The notes: a model not told the origin generated them from the letters alone. Numbered from the stretch's first letter, positions 36,309 to 46,376 are shown. The stretch is 64,000 nt of DNA from CAVSWT01 sp963746735 (GCA_963746735.1 CAVVCO010000039.1:1-64000), one strand, 5' to 3'. Made by a program: numbers and translations.

Positions 36309-37757
36309 ATGGATAGTAAATACGAAGCAGTTATCGGCTTAGAAGTACACGCTCAGCTTTTAACGGAATCAAAAATATTTTGTAGTTGTTCAACTAAATT
36401 CGGAAATGCGCCTAATTCTAATGTATGCCCTATTTGTCTCGGCCATCCAGGGGTTTTACCAGTATTAAATAAAAAAGTAGTTGAGTTCATTTCTTTAATG
36501 GGAATGGCCACTAACTGCAAAGTAAATGAAAAATCTACTTTTGCCAGAAAAAATTATTTTTACCCGGATCTTCCCAAAGGATATCAAATTTCTCAATTCG
36601 ATCAGCCAATTTGCGAAAACGGATTTGTAACAATTCAGTTCCAGGATAAAAGCACAAAGAAAATCGGAATTACTCGAATTCATATGGAAGAAGATGCGGG
36701 CAAATCAATACATGATCAAGCTTATGAAACATTAGTGGATGTGAACAGGTGCGGAGTGCCTTTAATGGAAATTGTAAGCGAACCTGATTTAAGAAGCGGA
36801 ACTGAAGCTTATTTGTACTTAATTATAATAAAACAATTGGTGCAGTATCTTGGAATATGCGACGGCAACATGGAAGAAGGTTCACTTCGATGCGATGCAA
36901 ACATTTCAGTTCGATTGAAAGGTGAAACAAAATTAGGGACAAAGACTGAAGTAAAAAACATGAACTCATTCCGCAATGTTGAAAAAGCAATTACCTTCGA
37001 AATTGAAAGACAGATTGATATTATTGAAGACGGCGGAACAATTGTTCAGCAGACACTTTTATGGGACGCAGATTTAAATGAAATACGGCCCATGCGCAGC
37101 AAAGAAGAGGCTCATGACTACAGGTATTTCCCTGAACCGGATTTATTACCTGTAATTGTAGATGAAAAATGGAAAAGTGAAATTGCTTCCAAACTGCCCG
37201 AACTTCCCGATATTAGAAGAGAAAGGTTTGTTGAGAACTATAAACTTCCGGAATATGATGCTGATATATTAACTCAATCAAAATCAACTGCCGACTATTA
37301 TGAAGATGTAATTAAAGTTACAGATGATTATAAATCTGCCAGCAATTGGGTTATGGTTGATGTTATGAAAATTTTAAATGATAAAAAAATTGATATAACC
37401 GAATTTCAAATTTCATCTGAAAAATTAGGCAAGCTAATTAATTTAATTAACGAAGGAACCATAAGCGGAAAAATTGCCAAAGATGTTTTTGCCTCTATGC
37501 TTGATGAAGATAAAAATCCTGAAGAAATAGTAAAAGAAAAAAATCTTGTTCAGATTTCAGATACAGGCGAGATAGAAAAAATAATCGAAGGAATATTAAA
37601 TAAAAATCAATCTCAAGTTCAGGAATACATCGAGGGCAAAGAAAAAGTTTTTGGATTTTTTGTTGGACAAGTAATGCGCGAAACAAAAGGGAAAGCAAAT
37701 CCACAAATTGTAAATGATTTTTTACGTAAGAAACTTGACAGCCTGAAAGTTAAATGA
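36309..37757 (+). CDS. gatB: Aspartyl/glutamyl-tRNA amidotransferase subunit B (GatB)
   Basis: GatB is the kinase subunit of GatCAB, which turns mischarged Glu-tRNA(Gln) or Asp-tRNA(Asn) into the amide. The 482-residue protein has GLEVHAQLLTESKIFC, CPICLGHPGVLP, RKNYFYPDLPKGYQISQ and YRYFPEPDLLPV, with the YqeY-like tail. GatA and GatC are not in this window. It is followed by the tandem signal peptidase genes on the same strand, 73 bp away. Confidence 0.96.
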   Translation: MDSKYEAVIGLEVHAQLLTESKIFCSCSTKFGNAPNSNVCPICLGHPGVLPVLNKKVVEFISLMGMATNCKVNEKSTFARKNYFYPDLPKGYQISQFDQPICENGFVTIQFQDKSTKKIGITRIHMEEDAGKSIHDQAYETLVDVNRCGVPLMEIVSEPDLRSGTEAYLYLIIIKQLVQYLGICDGNMEEGSLRCDANISVRLKGETKLGTKTEVKNMNSFRNVEKAITFEIERQIDIIEDGGTIVQQTLLWDADLNEIRPMRSKEEAHDYRYFPEPDLLPVIVDEKWKSEIASKLPELPDIRRERFVENYKLPEYDADILTQSKSTADYYEDVIKVTDDYKSASNWVMVDVMKILNDKKIDITEFQISSEKLGKLINLINEGTISGKIAKDVFASMLDEDKNPEEIVKEKNLVQISDTGEIEKIIEGILNKNQSQVQEYIEGKEKVFGFFVGQVMRETKGKANPQIVNDFLRKKLDSLKVK

Positions 37758-37830
37758 TTAACAGGCTTATTAATGCTTTCATTTTTTTAACAGTACACTA
37801 ATTATAGTTTCATTTATTAAGGAGAAAATA

Positions 37831-38766
37831 TTGTCATTCAAAGAAAGCTTTAAAAAATTTATCGGGATAAAACAAAAAGAAGAAGAGAAAAAACCGCAGA
37901 CCCCAAAAGAAAAAGCTAAGGAATTTATTGAGCAGCTTTTATTTGCTGCTATTGCCGCGTTAATTATTATTTCTTTTGTTGTTCAGAATACCAGGATCCC
38001 AACAGGCTCCATGGAGAATACAATTTTAGTTGGAGACTTTGTTTTGGTTAATAAATTTATATACGGGTCTTCTTCGCCAAAATATATACCTTTTACTGAG
38101 ATTAGGCTTCCTTATTTTCGCTTCCCTGCTTTTAGAGATCCTAAACCGAAAGATATTGTTGTTTTTGAATGGCCTGGTGACAAAGACTTGCTTGAGCCGG
38201 TTGAAGCAAATGTTAATTATGTTAAAAGATGTATTGGAACTCCCGGCGATACTATACAAGTAATTGATAAAGTTGTTTATGTTAATCACAAACAATTTTG
38301 GATTCCTACTAATATCCTCTACAATACAGATATGCCAAAACCAAAAGGTTTTGTTGAACCTCGAATTTTCCCAAAAGGTATGCCCTGGAATGAAGATAAC
38401 TGGGGGCCATTTGTTATCCCAAGGAAAGGTGATAAAATCCATCTTACAATTAACAACGTTGAACAATGGCGGACAATTATTGACCGGGAATATGAAAAAA
38501 GAGTAGTTGGAATTTCCGGCAATACTGTTACAATTGAAGGTATTCCTGTTAAAGATTATACATTCCAGAAAGATTATTATTTTATGATGGGTGACAATCG
38601 TGATGACAGTTATGACAGCAGGTTCTGGGGAATAGTCCCACGCGATAGGGTTGTCGGGGAAGCTTTTATTACATTGTTCTCCTGGGATAGAGATATTCCA
38701 TTTTCAGATTTTTTCAGGTTGTTGGGTTCTGTAAGACTTGACCGTGTTCTTAAATTGTTAAATTAA
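37831..38766 (+). CDS. lepB: Signal peptidase I, first of a tandem pair
   Basis: Type I signal peptidase removes signal peptides from exported proteins. The 311-residue product has one membrane helix (about 35-51), then the catalytic Ser in TRIPTGSMENT (S60) and the general-base Lys in VKRCIGTPGDT (K132), with the box E GDNRDDSYDSRFWG. The start is TTG with AAGGAG upstream. A long extracellular insert (about 140-215) is typical of Bacteroidota relatives. The next gene is a close paralogue. Confidence 0.93.
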   Translation: MSFKESFKKFIGIKQKEEEKKPQTPKEKAKEFIEQLLFAAIAALIIISFVVQNTRIPTGSMENTILVGDFVLVNKFIYGSSSPKYIPFTEIRLPYFRFPAFRDPKPKDIVVFEWPGDKDLLEPVEANVNYVKRCIGTPGDTIQVIDKVVYVNHKQFWIPTNILYNTDMPKPKGFVEPRIFPKGMPWNEDNWGPFVIPRKGDKIHLTINNVEQWRTIIDREYEKRVVGISGNTVTIEGIPVKDYTFQKDYYFMMGDNRDDSYDSRFWGIVPRDRVVGEAFITLFSWDRDIPFSDFFRLLGSVRLDRVLKLLN

Positions 38767-38898
38767 TTTTATTTAACTAAAGAATGATTTAATGTTGTGA
38801 ACCTCTCTTATCTATGTTATTATTCTATTTTTAACTTTGCTATGAAATGATTCATAACAAACAATAAATAAACATTTTAATTTTAAAGGCTAGATTAA

Positions 38899-39834
38899 TT
38901 GTCATTAAAAAGCAGCTTTAAAAACTTTATTGGATTTAAGTCAAAAAAAGAAAAGAAAAAACCGCTCACTACAAAAGAAAAAGTAAAAGAATTTTTTGAA
39001 CAACTTCTATTTGCTGCTATAGCTGCTTTAATTATAATTTCTTTTGTAATTCAAAATACACGCATACCAACCGGTTCAATGGAAAACACAATGCTGGTGG
39101 GAGATTTTGTTCTGGTAAATAAATTTATTTATGGTTCTTCTTCACCGCATTATATTCCCTATACTCAAATTAAGCTGCCTTACTTCAGTTTTCCGGCTTT
39201 CAAAGATCCAAAACCAAAAGAAATTGTTGTGTTTGAATATCCCGGCGACAGGGATCAACTTGTACCGGATATATTAAATAAAAATCTGGTAAAAAGATGC
39301 ATCGGGACACCAGGTGACACAGTGCAAATTATTAATAAAGTTGTTTTTGTAAATCATAAACAATTTTGGGTTCCGCCGCATATTTTATATTTCAATCAAC
39401 CTCCGCTTCCTAAAAATTATGTTGATCAGAGAATTTTCCCCAAAGGGATGCCATGGAATAAAGACAACTGGGGTCCATTTGTGATTCCAAGAAAAGGTGA
39501 TAAAATTCAATTAGACTTAAATAATATCGAGCAGTGGAAAACTATTATCGACCGTGAATACGAAAAAAGAGTTGTAGGAATTTCAGGGAATTCGGTTACG
39601 ATAGAAGGCACACCTGTTAATGAATATACATTTCAAAAAGATTATTATTTTATGATGGGTGATGATAGAGACAATAGTGATGACAGCAGGTTCTGGGGAT
39701 TAGTCTCACGTGACAGAGTTGTAGCTGAGGCATTTATGACTTTGTTCTCATGGAATAGAGATATTCCGTTTACAGATATTTTTAGGCTGCTGGGTTCGGT
39801 AAGGTTGGATAGAGTACTTTTGTTATTAAATTAA
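38899..39834 (+). CDS. lepB: Signal peptidase I, second tandem copy
   Basis: A 311-residue paralogue of the preceding signal peptidase, equal in length and collinear throughout. Catalytic Ser (TRIPTGSMENT) and Lys (VKRCIGTPGDT) are both kept, as is the box E pattern GDDRDNSDDSRFWG, with Asp for Asn. The start is TTG and the ribosome site is weaker than in copy one. Both copies should be active; the difference lies mainly in the surface insert (about 120-215), so cleavage preferences may differ. The M16 peptidase gene starts 9 bp after the stop. Confidence 0.92.
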   Translation: MSLKSSFKNFIGFKSKKEKKKPLTTKEKVKEFFEQLLFAAIAALIIISFVIQNTRIPTGSMENTMLVGDFVLVNKFIYGSSSPHYIPYTQIKLPYFSFPAFKDPKPKEIVVFEYPGDRDQLVPDILNKNLVKRCIGTPGDTVQIINKVVFVNHKQFWVPPHILYFNQPPLPKNYVDQRIFPKGMPWNKDNWGPFVIPRKGDKIQLDLNNIEQWKTIIDREYEKRVVGISGNSVTIEGTPVNEYTFQKDYYFMMGDDRDNSDDSRFWGLVSRDRVVAEAFMTLFSWNRDIPFTDIFRLLGSVRLDRVLLLLN

Positions 39835-39843
39835 AAGCTAATT

Positions 39844-41139
39844 ATGAAAAATTTAAATATTGAATACGAGAAGTATAAACTAAAAAACGGGCTTGAAATT
39901 ATTCTTCATGAGAATAATAACCTGCCAATTACTGCCGTTAATATATGGTACAAAGTCGGCTCGGCAAATGAACATAAAGGAAAAACCGGGATTGCTCATT
40001 TATTTGAACACATGATGTTTCAAGGCTCGCAAAATGTTCCCAAGGAAGCTCATTTCAGATATATACAGGAAGCCGGGGGAAGTTTAAACGGCTCCACCAG
40101 CTTTGATAGAACAAACTACTATGAAAAAATTCCGGCAAACTTTTTAGAATTAATCTTCTGGCTCGAATCTGATAGAATGGGATATCTTCTTCCCGCATTA
40201 ACTCCTGAGAAATTAAAAAATCAGAAAGAGGTTGTCAGCAACGAAAGATTAGAAAGATATGACAATCAACCGTATGGGCTTGCCTGGGAAATATTAATCT
40301 CAAATTTATATCCAGATAATCATCCCTATAGCTGGTCTACTATTGGCTCGCTGGAAGATATTTCGAGCTTTAATCTTGATGATGTTTCAAGCTTCTTTAA
40401 AAAATATTATTCCCCTTCGAATGCAGCTTTGGTGGTTGCCGGCAGCTTTGATAAAAATAATGTTAAAGATTTAATCTCAAAATATTTTGAGGTGATTTCT
40501 TCTACAAATGGAATCGAAAAATTAAATGCTATACAAACAAATTTAAGCGAGAATAAATTTATTACTCATGAAGATAATGTTCAGCTTGAAAGGCTTTATC
40601 TTGCCTGGCATTCTGAAAAAGCTTACGAAAAAGATGATGCTGCACTGGATATTTTATCGGATATATTAACCGGATCAAAAAACTCTCGCTTGTATAAAAC
40701 TTTAGTATTTGAAAAAGAGTTAGCTCAGGATATTACTGCTTATCAATACTCAGGCAAGTACGCCGGACATTTTATGTTTATTGCAACCGCAAAACCGGGG
40801 GTTTCTCTTTCTGCAATTAAAAATGAAATCTTTAATGAGATTGATAAAATTCGTTTAAACTCAATTTCAATAAAAGAGTTAACTAAATCTAAGAACGGAA
40901 TTAAATCCGGCTTTATTTATTCTTTGCAAAATATAGATTCACTTGCTGATCAATTAAATTCCTATAATTATTATTTGAACGAACCGAACTCTTTCAACAA
41001 AGATTTAAAACGTTATGAATCAATTTCAGCCGAAGAAATTAAAACGGTGATTGAAAAATATTTTTATAAGCCTTACGTGGAACTACAGATTATCCCCAAA
41101 TCAAAAGACATCCAAAATATGGGGAAAGGAAATATTTAA
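39844..41139 (+). CDS. M16 zinc peptidase (active-site subunit)
   Basis: A 431-residue insulinase-family (M16) peptidase. The inverted zinc motif HLFEH is at residues 52-56 with MFQGS following, and the distal Glu is probably in the NQKEVVSNERLERYDNQP stretch. Both LuxS/MPP-like halves are present. No signal peptide is apparent. The stop overlaps the start of the second M16 gene by one base (TAATG). Together they form the two-subunit arrangement of processing-peptidase pairs. Confidence 0.92.
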   Translation: MKNLNIEYEKYKLKNGLEIILHENNNLPITAVNIWYKVGSANEHKGKTGIAHLFEHMMFQGSQNVPKEAHFRYIQEAGGSLNGSTSFDRTNYYEKIPANFLELIFWLESDRMGYLLPALTPEKLKNQKEVVSNERLERYDNQPYGLAWEILISNLYPDNHPYSWSTIGSLEDISSFNLDDVSSFFKKYYSPSNAALVVAGSFDKNNVKDLISKYFEVISSTNGIEKLNAIQTNLSENKFITHEDNVQLERLYLAWHSEKAYEKDDAALDILSDILTGSKNSRLYKTLVFEKELAQDITAYQYSGKYAGHFMFIATAKPGVSLSAIKNEIFNEIDKIRLNSISIKELTKSKNGIKSGFIYSLQNIDSLADQLNSYNYYLNEPNSFNKDLKRYESISAEEIKTVIEKYFYKPYVELQIIPKSKDIQNMGKGNI

Positions 41140-42512
41140 TGCCAATAGATAGAGCGCTAAAACCAAATCCAACAGATGATATTTTATTTTCACTTCCGGA
41201 AATAAATGAATTCGAATTAGAAAACGGGCTGAAAGTCTTGTTTGTTAAAAAGGATAATCTCCCTATCATTCAAGCAAATTTAATTTCGGATTGTGGAAGC
41301 AAGTATGATTCAAAAGATAAAAAAGGGCTGGCTAATTTATTTTCTATGGTTTTAGATGAAGGCGCTGGTGATTTAACTGCTTTAGAACTAAGCGATGAAT
41401 TTGATTTGCTGGGAACGAGCTTTAATATAAGCTGCAGCGGTGATACAATAAATTTAACTCTTCAAACTTTAACAGAACATTTTGAAAAAGCTTTACAACT
41501 TTTCAGCACTGTAATACTTACACCCCACCTGGATAAAAAAGATTTTGAAAGAGAAAAAAGGAAAGTTGAGACAAAAATACTTCAAATTCAGGATGAACCT
41601 GACGAAATTGCATCTTCCATTTTTGATATGCTGGTGCTGGGTAAAGATAACCCTTACGCATATCAGTCTTTAGGATATGATAAAACAATAAGCAATATCT
41701 CTATTGAGGATTTAAAAACTTTTTATTCAAACTATTTCATTCCAAATAATTCTGCGTTAATTGTTGTGGGGAATATTTCTTTAACCGAATTAAAAAACAA
41801 ATTACATAAAAATTTAGCACCATGGAAAAAGAAAGAATCTTCTACCATTGAAATTAAGAGCAATACAAAGCAAAAATCTCACATTTACATTTTTGATAAA
41901 AAAGATTCTGTACAGAGCGAAATAAGGATAGGGCATATTTCGTCTAAAAGAAATAACAAAGATTATTTTTCAAAGCATATTTTAAACACAATTTTAGGCG
42001 GGCAGTTTTCTTCCAGAATAAATCTAAATTTGCGTGAGGATAAAGGCTACACATACGGAGCCTTCTCAAGATTTAATTACTTTAAAGATGATGCTTACTT
42101 TTTTATATCAACGTCTGTGGGACATGAGAATACTGCCAATGCTGTTAAAGAAATTTTAAATGAGCTTCATAAAATTATAAAAGGAGTTACACAGGAAGAA
42201 CTTGATTTTGCAAAGTCGTCAATCATAAGAAAGTTCCCATCTAATTTTGAAACTTACAGCCAGGTCGCAGCTAATTTAACAGGCAGAGTAATCTTTTCTT
42301 TACCGGATGATTATTTAAATACTTACATTGAGAATATTAAGAACATAGGACTAGAAGGAGTTAACAAAACCGCACTTGAAAATATTTTTCATGAAGAACT
42401 AGTGATAGTAATTGTCGGAGATAAAAACAAAATAATTAATTCATTAAAAGAATTAAATGCCGGTGAGATTAATGAAGTTGATTTATTTGGAGAGATTTTT
42501 ACTAGTCTGTAA
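41139..42512 (+). CDS. M16 family peptidase homologue without the zinc motif
   Basis: A 457-residue M16-fold protein. In place of HxxEH it has KGLANLFSMVLDEGAGD, so the zinc-binding His and Glu are lost. The C-terminal half keeps the RINLNLREDKGYTYGAFSRF motif typical of the non-catalytic partner. By analogy with the beta subunit of mitochondrial processing peptidase and bacterial M16 pairs, it probably forms a heterodimer with the upstream active subunit and helps bind substrate. Translation is coupled (TAATG). It converges with the next gene with a 30-bp overlap. Confidence 0.88.
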   Translation: MPIDRALKPNPTDDILFSLPEINEFELENGLKVLFVKKDNLPIIQANLISDCGSKYDSKDKKGLANLFSMVLDEGAGDLTALELSDEFDLLGTSFNISCSGDTINLTLQTLTEHFEKALQLFSTVILTPHLDKKDFEREKRKVETKILQIQDEPDEIASSIFDMLVLGKDNPYAYQSLGYDKTISNISIEDLKTFYSNYFIPNNSALIVVGNISLTELKNKLHKNLAPWKKKESSTIEIKSNTKQKSHIYIFDKKDSVQSEIRIGHISSKRNNKDYFSKHILNTILGGQFSSRINLNLREDKGYTYGAFSRFNYFKDDAYFFISTSVGHENTANAVKEILNELHKIIKGVTQEELDFAKSSIIRKFPSNFETYSQVAANLTGRVIFSLPDDYLNTYIENIKNIGLEGVNKTALENIFHEELVIVIVGDKNKIINSLKELNAGEINEVDLFGEIFTSL

Positions 42513-43536
42513 CAAAATCTGCGAAGGATTTATAAATTTATAACCAATCTTTCTTAGCTTAATAATTTCCTTTTCAATTAAAGAAAAATTATCTGCCGGA
42601 ACAATTATAACTTTCCCCCAATTAACGTTACTTGACTTAACATAATTTCCGAACGCAGTTCGTAACTGATTTTTAGATTCATTAGTAATATCTAGTAAGC
42701 TGCTTTTCTTAATTAACTTTATATTCCTCTTTTCAAATTCATTAGCAGCAAAATTAAAAATTGATGACTTATATAAATTTGAATTATCATCAACCAAAAT
42801 AAATGCTGCTTTAGGAAATGAACCGATTATTGACCGGATAGAGCTTTTTAATCTTGCTTCAGAGTAATCATTTTTAAGTTTATATTTTAGTTCTTCAATA
42901 TCATCATTCAACAAAACAACATATTCTTTTTTTAATTTTAAATGTTTTTTAACAAACTCAGCTGATTCTTTCGAAGGGATTACATAGTAGCCAAACAATT
43001 CCGGAAAATTTAAGGTTAGAGTTATATCATCTTCATTTAAGTTCTCTAAGCCGGAAACTAGTATTCCCACAAAGCCAGCTTTGCGCTTCATTTCTTTATT
43101 GTATTCGAAAATAGCAGCCAACTTTAAATTATCTTTTGAATAAATATACAATAGTGATTTGCCGTTTATTTTTTCTTCTTTAGAAATTACCTTCACATTT
43201 TCATTTTTTAATGATGAATTAATTTCTTCTAAAATTACAGGAATTGGTAAATCCTGCGGCACTGAAATTTTATAAGAATAAACAATTGAGTCCAGTTTTA
43301 CTTGCCTGGACTGTTATCCTCCATGAATATTTTGTCTGCACAATCCATTCTTTCTTCAGTCCAAAACTATTTACACTTTTGAGAAATTTTTCTTTGATAA
43401 GTTTTGAGCCTACTTCTATCTTTTCGGAAGGCATTTTTATCATTACATATTTTTTGTAAATGATATTGGCAAGCAGCAATGCAATCACAATGCCTAATAA
43501 AATCTGAACTGATGTTCTCTTAACTGATGCGTTCAT
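42483..43536 (-). pseudogene. Membrane-anchored protein resembling divergent polysaccharide deacetylases, frameshifted
   Basis: Two frames make one gene of about 345 codons. The first (43536 to about 43299) has a membrane helix (about 10-26) and a short domain. The second (about 43297-42483) has a beta/alpha domain with VGILVSGLENLNEDDITLTL, SIRSIIGSFPKAAFILVDDN and a final GYKFINPSQIL. The order of these strands resembles the DUF610/YibQ divergent deacetylase fold, but its metal-ligand motifs are not evident. This is tentative. Removing one A from the run opposite 43296-43299 joins the frames as VQASKLDSIVYSYK. The 3' end overlaps the M16 gene by 30 bp. Confidence 0.55.
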
Positions 43537-43571
43537 TAAAGAAAACTTTTGAGGAAGAATAAGTAAACAAT

Positions 43572-44354
43572 TTATTTATTTTTAAAATTGGGTTTTCGTT
43601 TATCAAGAAATGCCGAAGTTCCCTCTTTAAAATCTTCTGTTCCGCAGCAAACAGCGAACAGGTTTGCTTCGTAACTCTGCCCTTCTTTTGAAGACATTTC
43701 GTCAACAGCTTTAACAGCTTTAATAGCCATCTTAACAGCATGCTGACTTTTTGATATAATTTTTTTTGCAATTTCAATTGCTTTATCAATTAATTCTTTT
43801 TGCGGAAATATATGATTTACCAAACCAATTCTTAATGCTTCAGTTGAGTCAATCATATCTCCTGTTAAAATATATTCCATCGCTCTGCCAGAATTAACTA
43901 ATCTTGTTAATCTTTGAGTTCCTCCATAGCCAGGGATAATTCCGAGATTAACTTCTGGTTGTCCAAACTTTGCATTATCCGACGCTATGCGGAAATGACA
44001 GGCCAAAGCAAGTTCGCAGCCGCCACCCAAAGCAAATCCGTTTACGGCAGCAATCACAGGCTTTTCAAAATGTTCAATTAAACTAAATACTTCCTGTCCG
44101 TATTCAGAAAATTCCTTTCCTGAAATCATATCAATTTTGTTTAACTCTGAAATGTCAGCACCGGCAATAAATGCTTTTTCTCCTGAGCCGGTAACTATTA
44201 TAACTTTGACATCATCGTTATTTTTTAATTCAGCAAAAATATTTTTTAATTCGGACAATGTTAATCCGTTTAAAGCATTCAATTTATCCGGCCTATTAAT
44301 TTTTACGACGGCAATTGAATCCTTTATATCTAATAATAAATTTTGATAATTCAT
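43572..44354 (-). CDS. Enoyl-CoA hydratase/isomerase family protein
   Basis: A 260-residue crotonase-fold protein from ATG 44354 (GAGAAG ribosome site; an upstream in-frame start at 44366 is less likely). The oxyanion-hole motif AFIAGADISEL and the catalytic pair Glu in GGGCELALACHF and Glu in GQPEVNLGIIPGYGGTQRL are intact, as in 2-enoyl-CoA hydratases. Which acyl-CoA it uses is unknown; beta-oxidation or amino-acid breakdown are likely. It lies just downstream of the outer-membrane-type gene at 44363, separated by 8 bp. Confidence 0.88.
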   Translation of the reverse strand: MNYQNLLLDIKDSIAVVKINRPDKLNALNGLTLSELKNIFAELKNNDDVKVIIVTGSGEKAFIAGADISELNKIDMISGKEFSEYGQEVFSLIEHFEKPVIAAVNGFALGGGCELALACHFRIASDNAKFGQPEVNLGIIPGYGGTQRLTRLVNSGRAMEYILTGDMIDSTEALRIGLVNHIFPQKELIDKAIEIAKKIISKSQHAVKMAIKAVKAVDEMSSKEGQSYEANLFAVCCGTEDFKEGTSAFLDKRKPNFKNK

Positions 44355-44362
44355 TTTACTTC

Positions 44363-44950
44363 TCAAAAATTTATAAATAACGGAAGTCTAATTTTAAAAT
44401 CTAATAAAACAGTTTGATTCGTTCTGAAATAATTATACTGAGCCATTATATCCATTAGAAATGTGGAGACTCCAGCACCGACACTAATACCAACTTTTGA
44501 AATATCTTCGGTGAAATTATTTCTACCTGAGTTAACTTTAAATTGATGTACCTTTTCAAAAAAAGTGTACGCGGCGGATACTTCTAATACAGGCATAAAT
44601 AGAAGTACATTCTCAAATAGCGGCGGGAAATAATAACGTACTCCGAAATTTACCGGAATAGAAGCTGTAGAAAAATTAGAATAGTCTGTTACTTTGTAAT
44701 AATCTGGTGAACCAGGAAATTGTTCATATCCCAATCTTGTAAAAACAAAGAACGGCAGATACTCATTATCAGTATAAGAGAATTCTACATTTAATCCATA
44801 ACCTAAATCAGTAGTAGTGGCGAAGTCACCCACTGGAAATCTTGGGCCAACACCAAGTGCAATAAAAAATCCTCTTGCTTTATCTGCTGGAGGTAGGCCC
44901 GCCATCAAATTAACTGATAATAAAATTAAAAATAGAAATATTTTTTTCAT
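44363..44950 (-). CDS. Outer membrane beta-barrel-type protein
   Basis: A 195-residue protein with a signal peptide (MKKIFLFLILLSVNLMA) and alternating hydrophobic strands rich in Tyr/Phe (GYGLNVEFSYTDNEYLPFFVF, FGVRYYFPPLFENVLLF), ending with Phe. This fits a small 8-stranded barrel or a similar surface protein. No family name is offered. It lies upstream of the crotonase and may share its transcript. Confidence 0.6.
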   Translation of the reverse strand: MKKIFLFLILLSVNLMAGLPPADKARGFFIALGVGPRFPVGDFATTTDLGYGLNVEFSYTDNEYLPFFVFTRLGYEQFPGSPDYYKVTDYSNFSTASIPVNFGVRYYFPPLFENVLLFMPVLEVSAAYTFFEKVHQFKVNSGRNNFTEDISKVGISVGAGVSTFLMDIMAQYNYFRTNQTVLLDFKIRLPLFINF

Positions 44951-45010
44951 TGAGTGATTTTTTTATAGAAATAAAAATACAAAATATAACTTTCTTCTAA
45001 AATGATGAGG

Positions 45011-45823
45011 CTAACTTTTATTTTTTATTCCTCTTGAAAGCAAGATTATAATGATTGATATGGCCAAATATCCTGAAAATACAAACGGGTTTATCAATTT
45101 ACTTGAAGTAAAAAATCCTTCCCAGCTATCATAATTGGCCGCGAATAACAAATTCACAACGATTTTTGAATTGTTTCCGAAGCAAAGGAAGTATATCCAC
45201 AATACTGAAAATACTGTTATACAGATTATGTAAATGTTAGAAAAATATTTTATAATAATTCCAATTAAAATAGCCAATAAAATTAATGGAATATAATTGG
45301 CAAAAATAAAACTTGTGTTTAAAACAATTTTATTTTGAATAGGGACAAACTCATAAATAAAAAGTAAAATTATTAAGGATTGAACAATTAATAATTTTGA
45401 TTTTCTTCCTTCGATTACTAAGAATAAAAATAATGTAAATAAAAATAACTGTGGAAGATTCCATACCAGGTAAATAGGATAATCAATTATAGAAGTCATG
45501 CCCAATTCATAAAAACGATAAGGGTCTTCAACTTTAATTTGTTTTAAGAATAATAAAGACGGGATTAGCAATAGGATTGGAATTAATAGCCAGATAAAGA
45601 TAGTTGCATATCTTTTATAAGTGGGTTTAAAAAAAATATTTTTTAAAAATGAAAAATGTTTTTGCCTTACTACAAAAAAGAAAGGCAATACCAGGCTTAG
45701 GTGAAACCTGAATCCAGCAAATATAATATACTCATCAAGTTGAAAATATTTTAACAATATGCCTAATACATTTACAAAAACTAAAGCTAAAACAATTGGT
45801 AAAATATTTAATTTGGTTTGCAC
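45011..45823 (-). CDS. Multi-pass membrane protein, unknown function
   Basis: A 270-residue protein with seven or eight hydrophobic segments spread over its whole length and few soluble loops. The start is GTG at 45823; AAGTAAG lies upstream. It follows the DUF2231 gene by 5 bp on the same strand, so the two are probably co-expressed. I recognise no signature; a few basic residues (RQKHFSFLKN) lie in one cytoplasmic loop. Confidence 0.55.
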   Translation of the reverse strand: MQTKLNILPIVLALVFVNVLGILLKYFQLDEYIIFAGFRFHLSLVLPFFFVVRQKHFSFLKNIFFKPTYKRYATIFIWLLIPILLLIPSLLFLKQIKVEDPYRFYELGMTSIIDYPIYLVWNLPQLFLFTLFLFLVIEGRKSKLLIVQSLIILLFIYEFVPIQNKIVLNTSFIFANYIPLILLAILIGIIIKYFSNIYIICITVFSVLWIYFLCFGNNSKIVVNLLFAANYDSWEGFFTSSKLINPFVFSGYLAISIIIILLSRGIKNKS

Positions 45824-45828
45824 AAAAC

Positions 45829-46302
45829 TTACTTTGTAATTTCCATTTTCTTTAAGTCCGTCCCAATACCATATTTGTAAACGAGTTTTCCACCGCGTTC
45901 GCCTGTTTCAAAAACAAGGAGGAAGCCGGCTAAAGCTAATACAATAAATAAATATTTAATTTTGCCCTGGAATTTTTTCTTCAAAACTAAAAATGTTCTT
46001 CCCACCAATAAAGCAGAAAAAAACCATAAAGTGTAGTTGGCAAAATCGGAATGCTCTGAAATTGCATGAAACTGAATAATTGCTCCTTGTTTCTCCAGCA
46101 ACTCAGCAGCTTCTTCGGCTTGATTGCCGGTAAGTACAGCGGCTAAGGCACCAAGCACTCCCAGGAATAAAAATAGATGCGCAGTTTTAGAGAGAAATTC
46201 ATTTTTAAAAACAATTCCTATTATTTCTAAAAGTGCATAAGCAGATAAAAGAGCAATTGGAAAATGAACAATCTTAGGATGAAGCCCAGCTAAAAAATCC
46301 AT
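45829..46302 (-). CDS. DUF2231 family membrane protein
   Basis: A 157-residue protein with four membrane helices. Its N-terminus has LHPKIVHFPIALLSAYALLE, the His-containing DUF2231 motif, with a second conserved His near the middle (IQFHAISEHSDF). Such proteins are often linked to cytochromes or redox chemistry, but no heme motif is seen here. It is followed 5 bp later by another multi-pass membrane gene and lies 74 bp from truA. Confidence 0.75.
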   Translation of the reverse strand: MDFLAGLHPKIVHFPIALLSAYALLEIIGIVFKNEFLSKTAHLFLFLGVLGALAAVLTGNQAEEAAELLEKQGAIIQFHAISEHSDFANYTLWFFSALLVGRTFLVLKKKFQGKIKYLFIVLALAGFLLVFETGERGGKLVYKYGIGTDLKKMEITK

Positions 46303-46376
46303 TCTATTTCCTTAGTTATGTTTTGTGTAGATCCAATAAAAATTTCACGAGACATTTTTCAATAATTATATCATTA

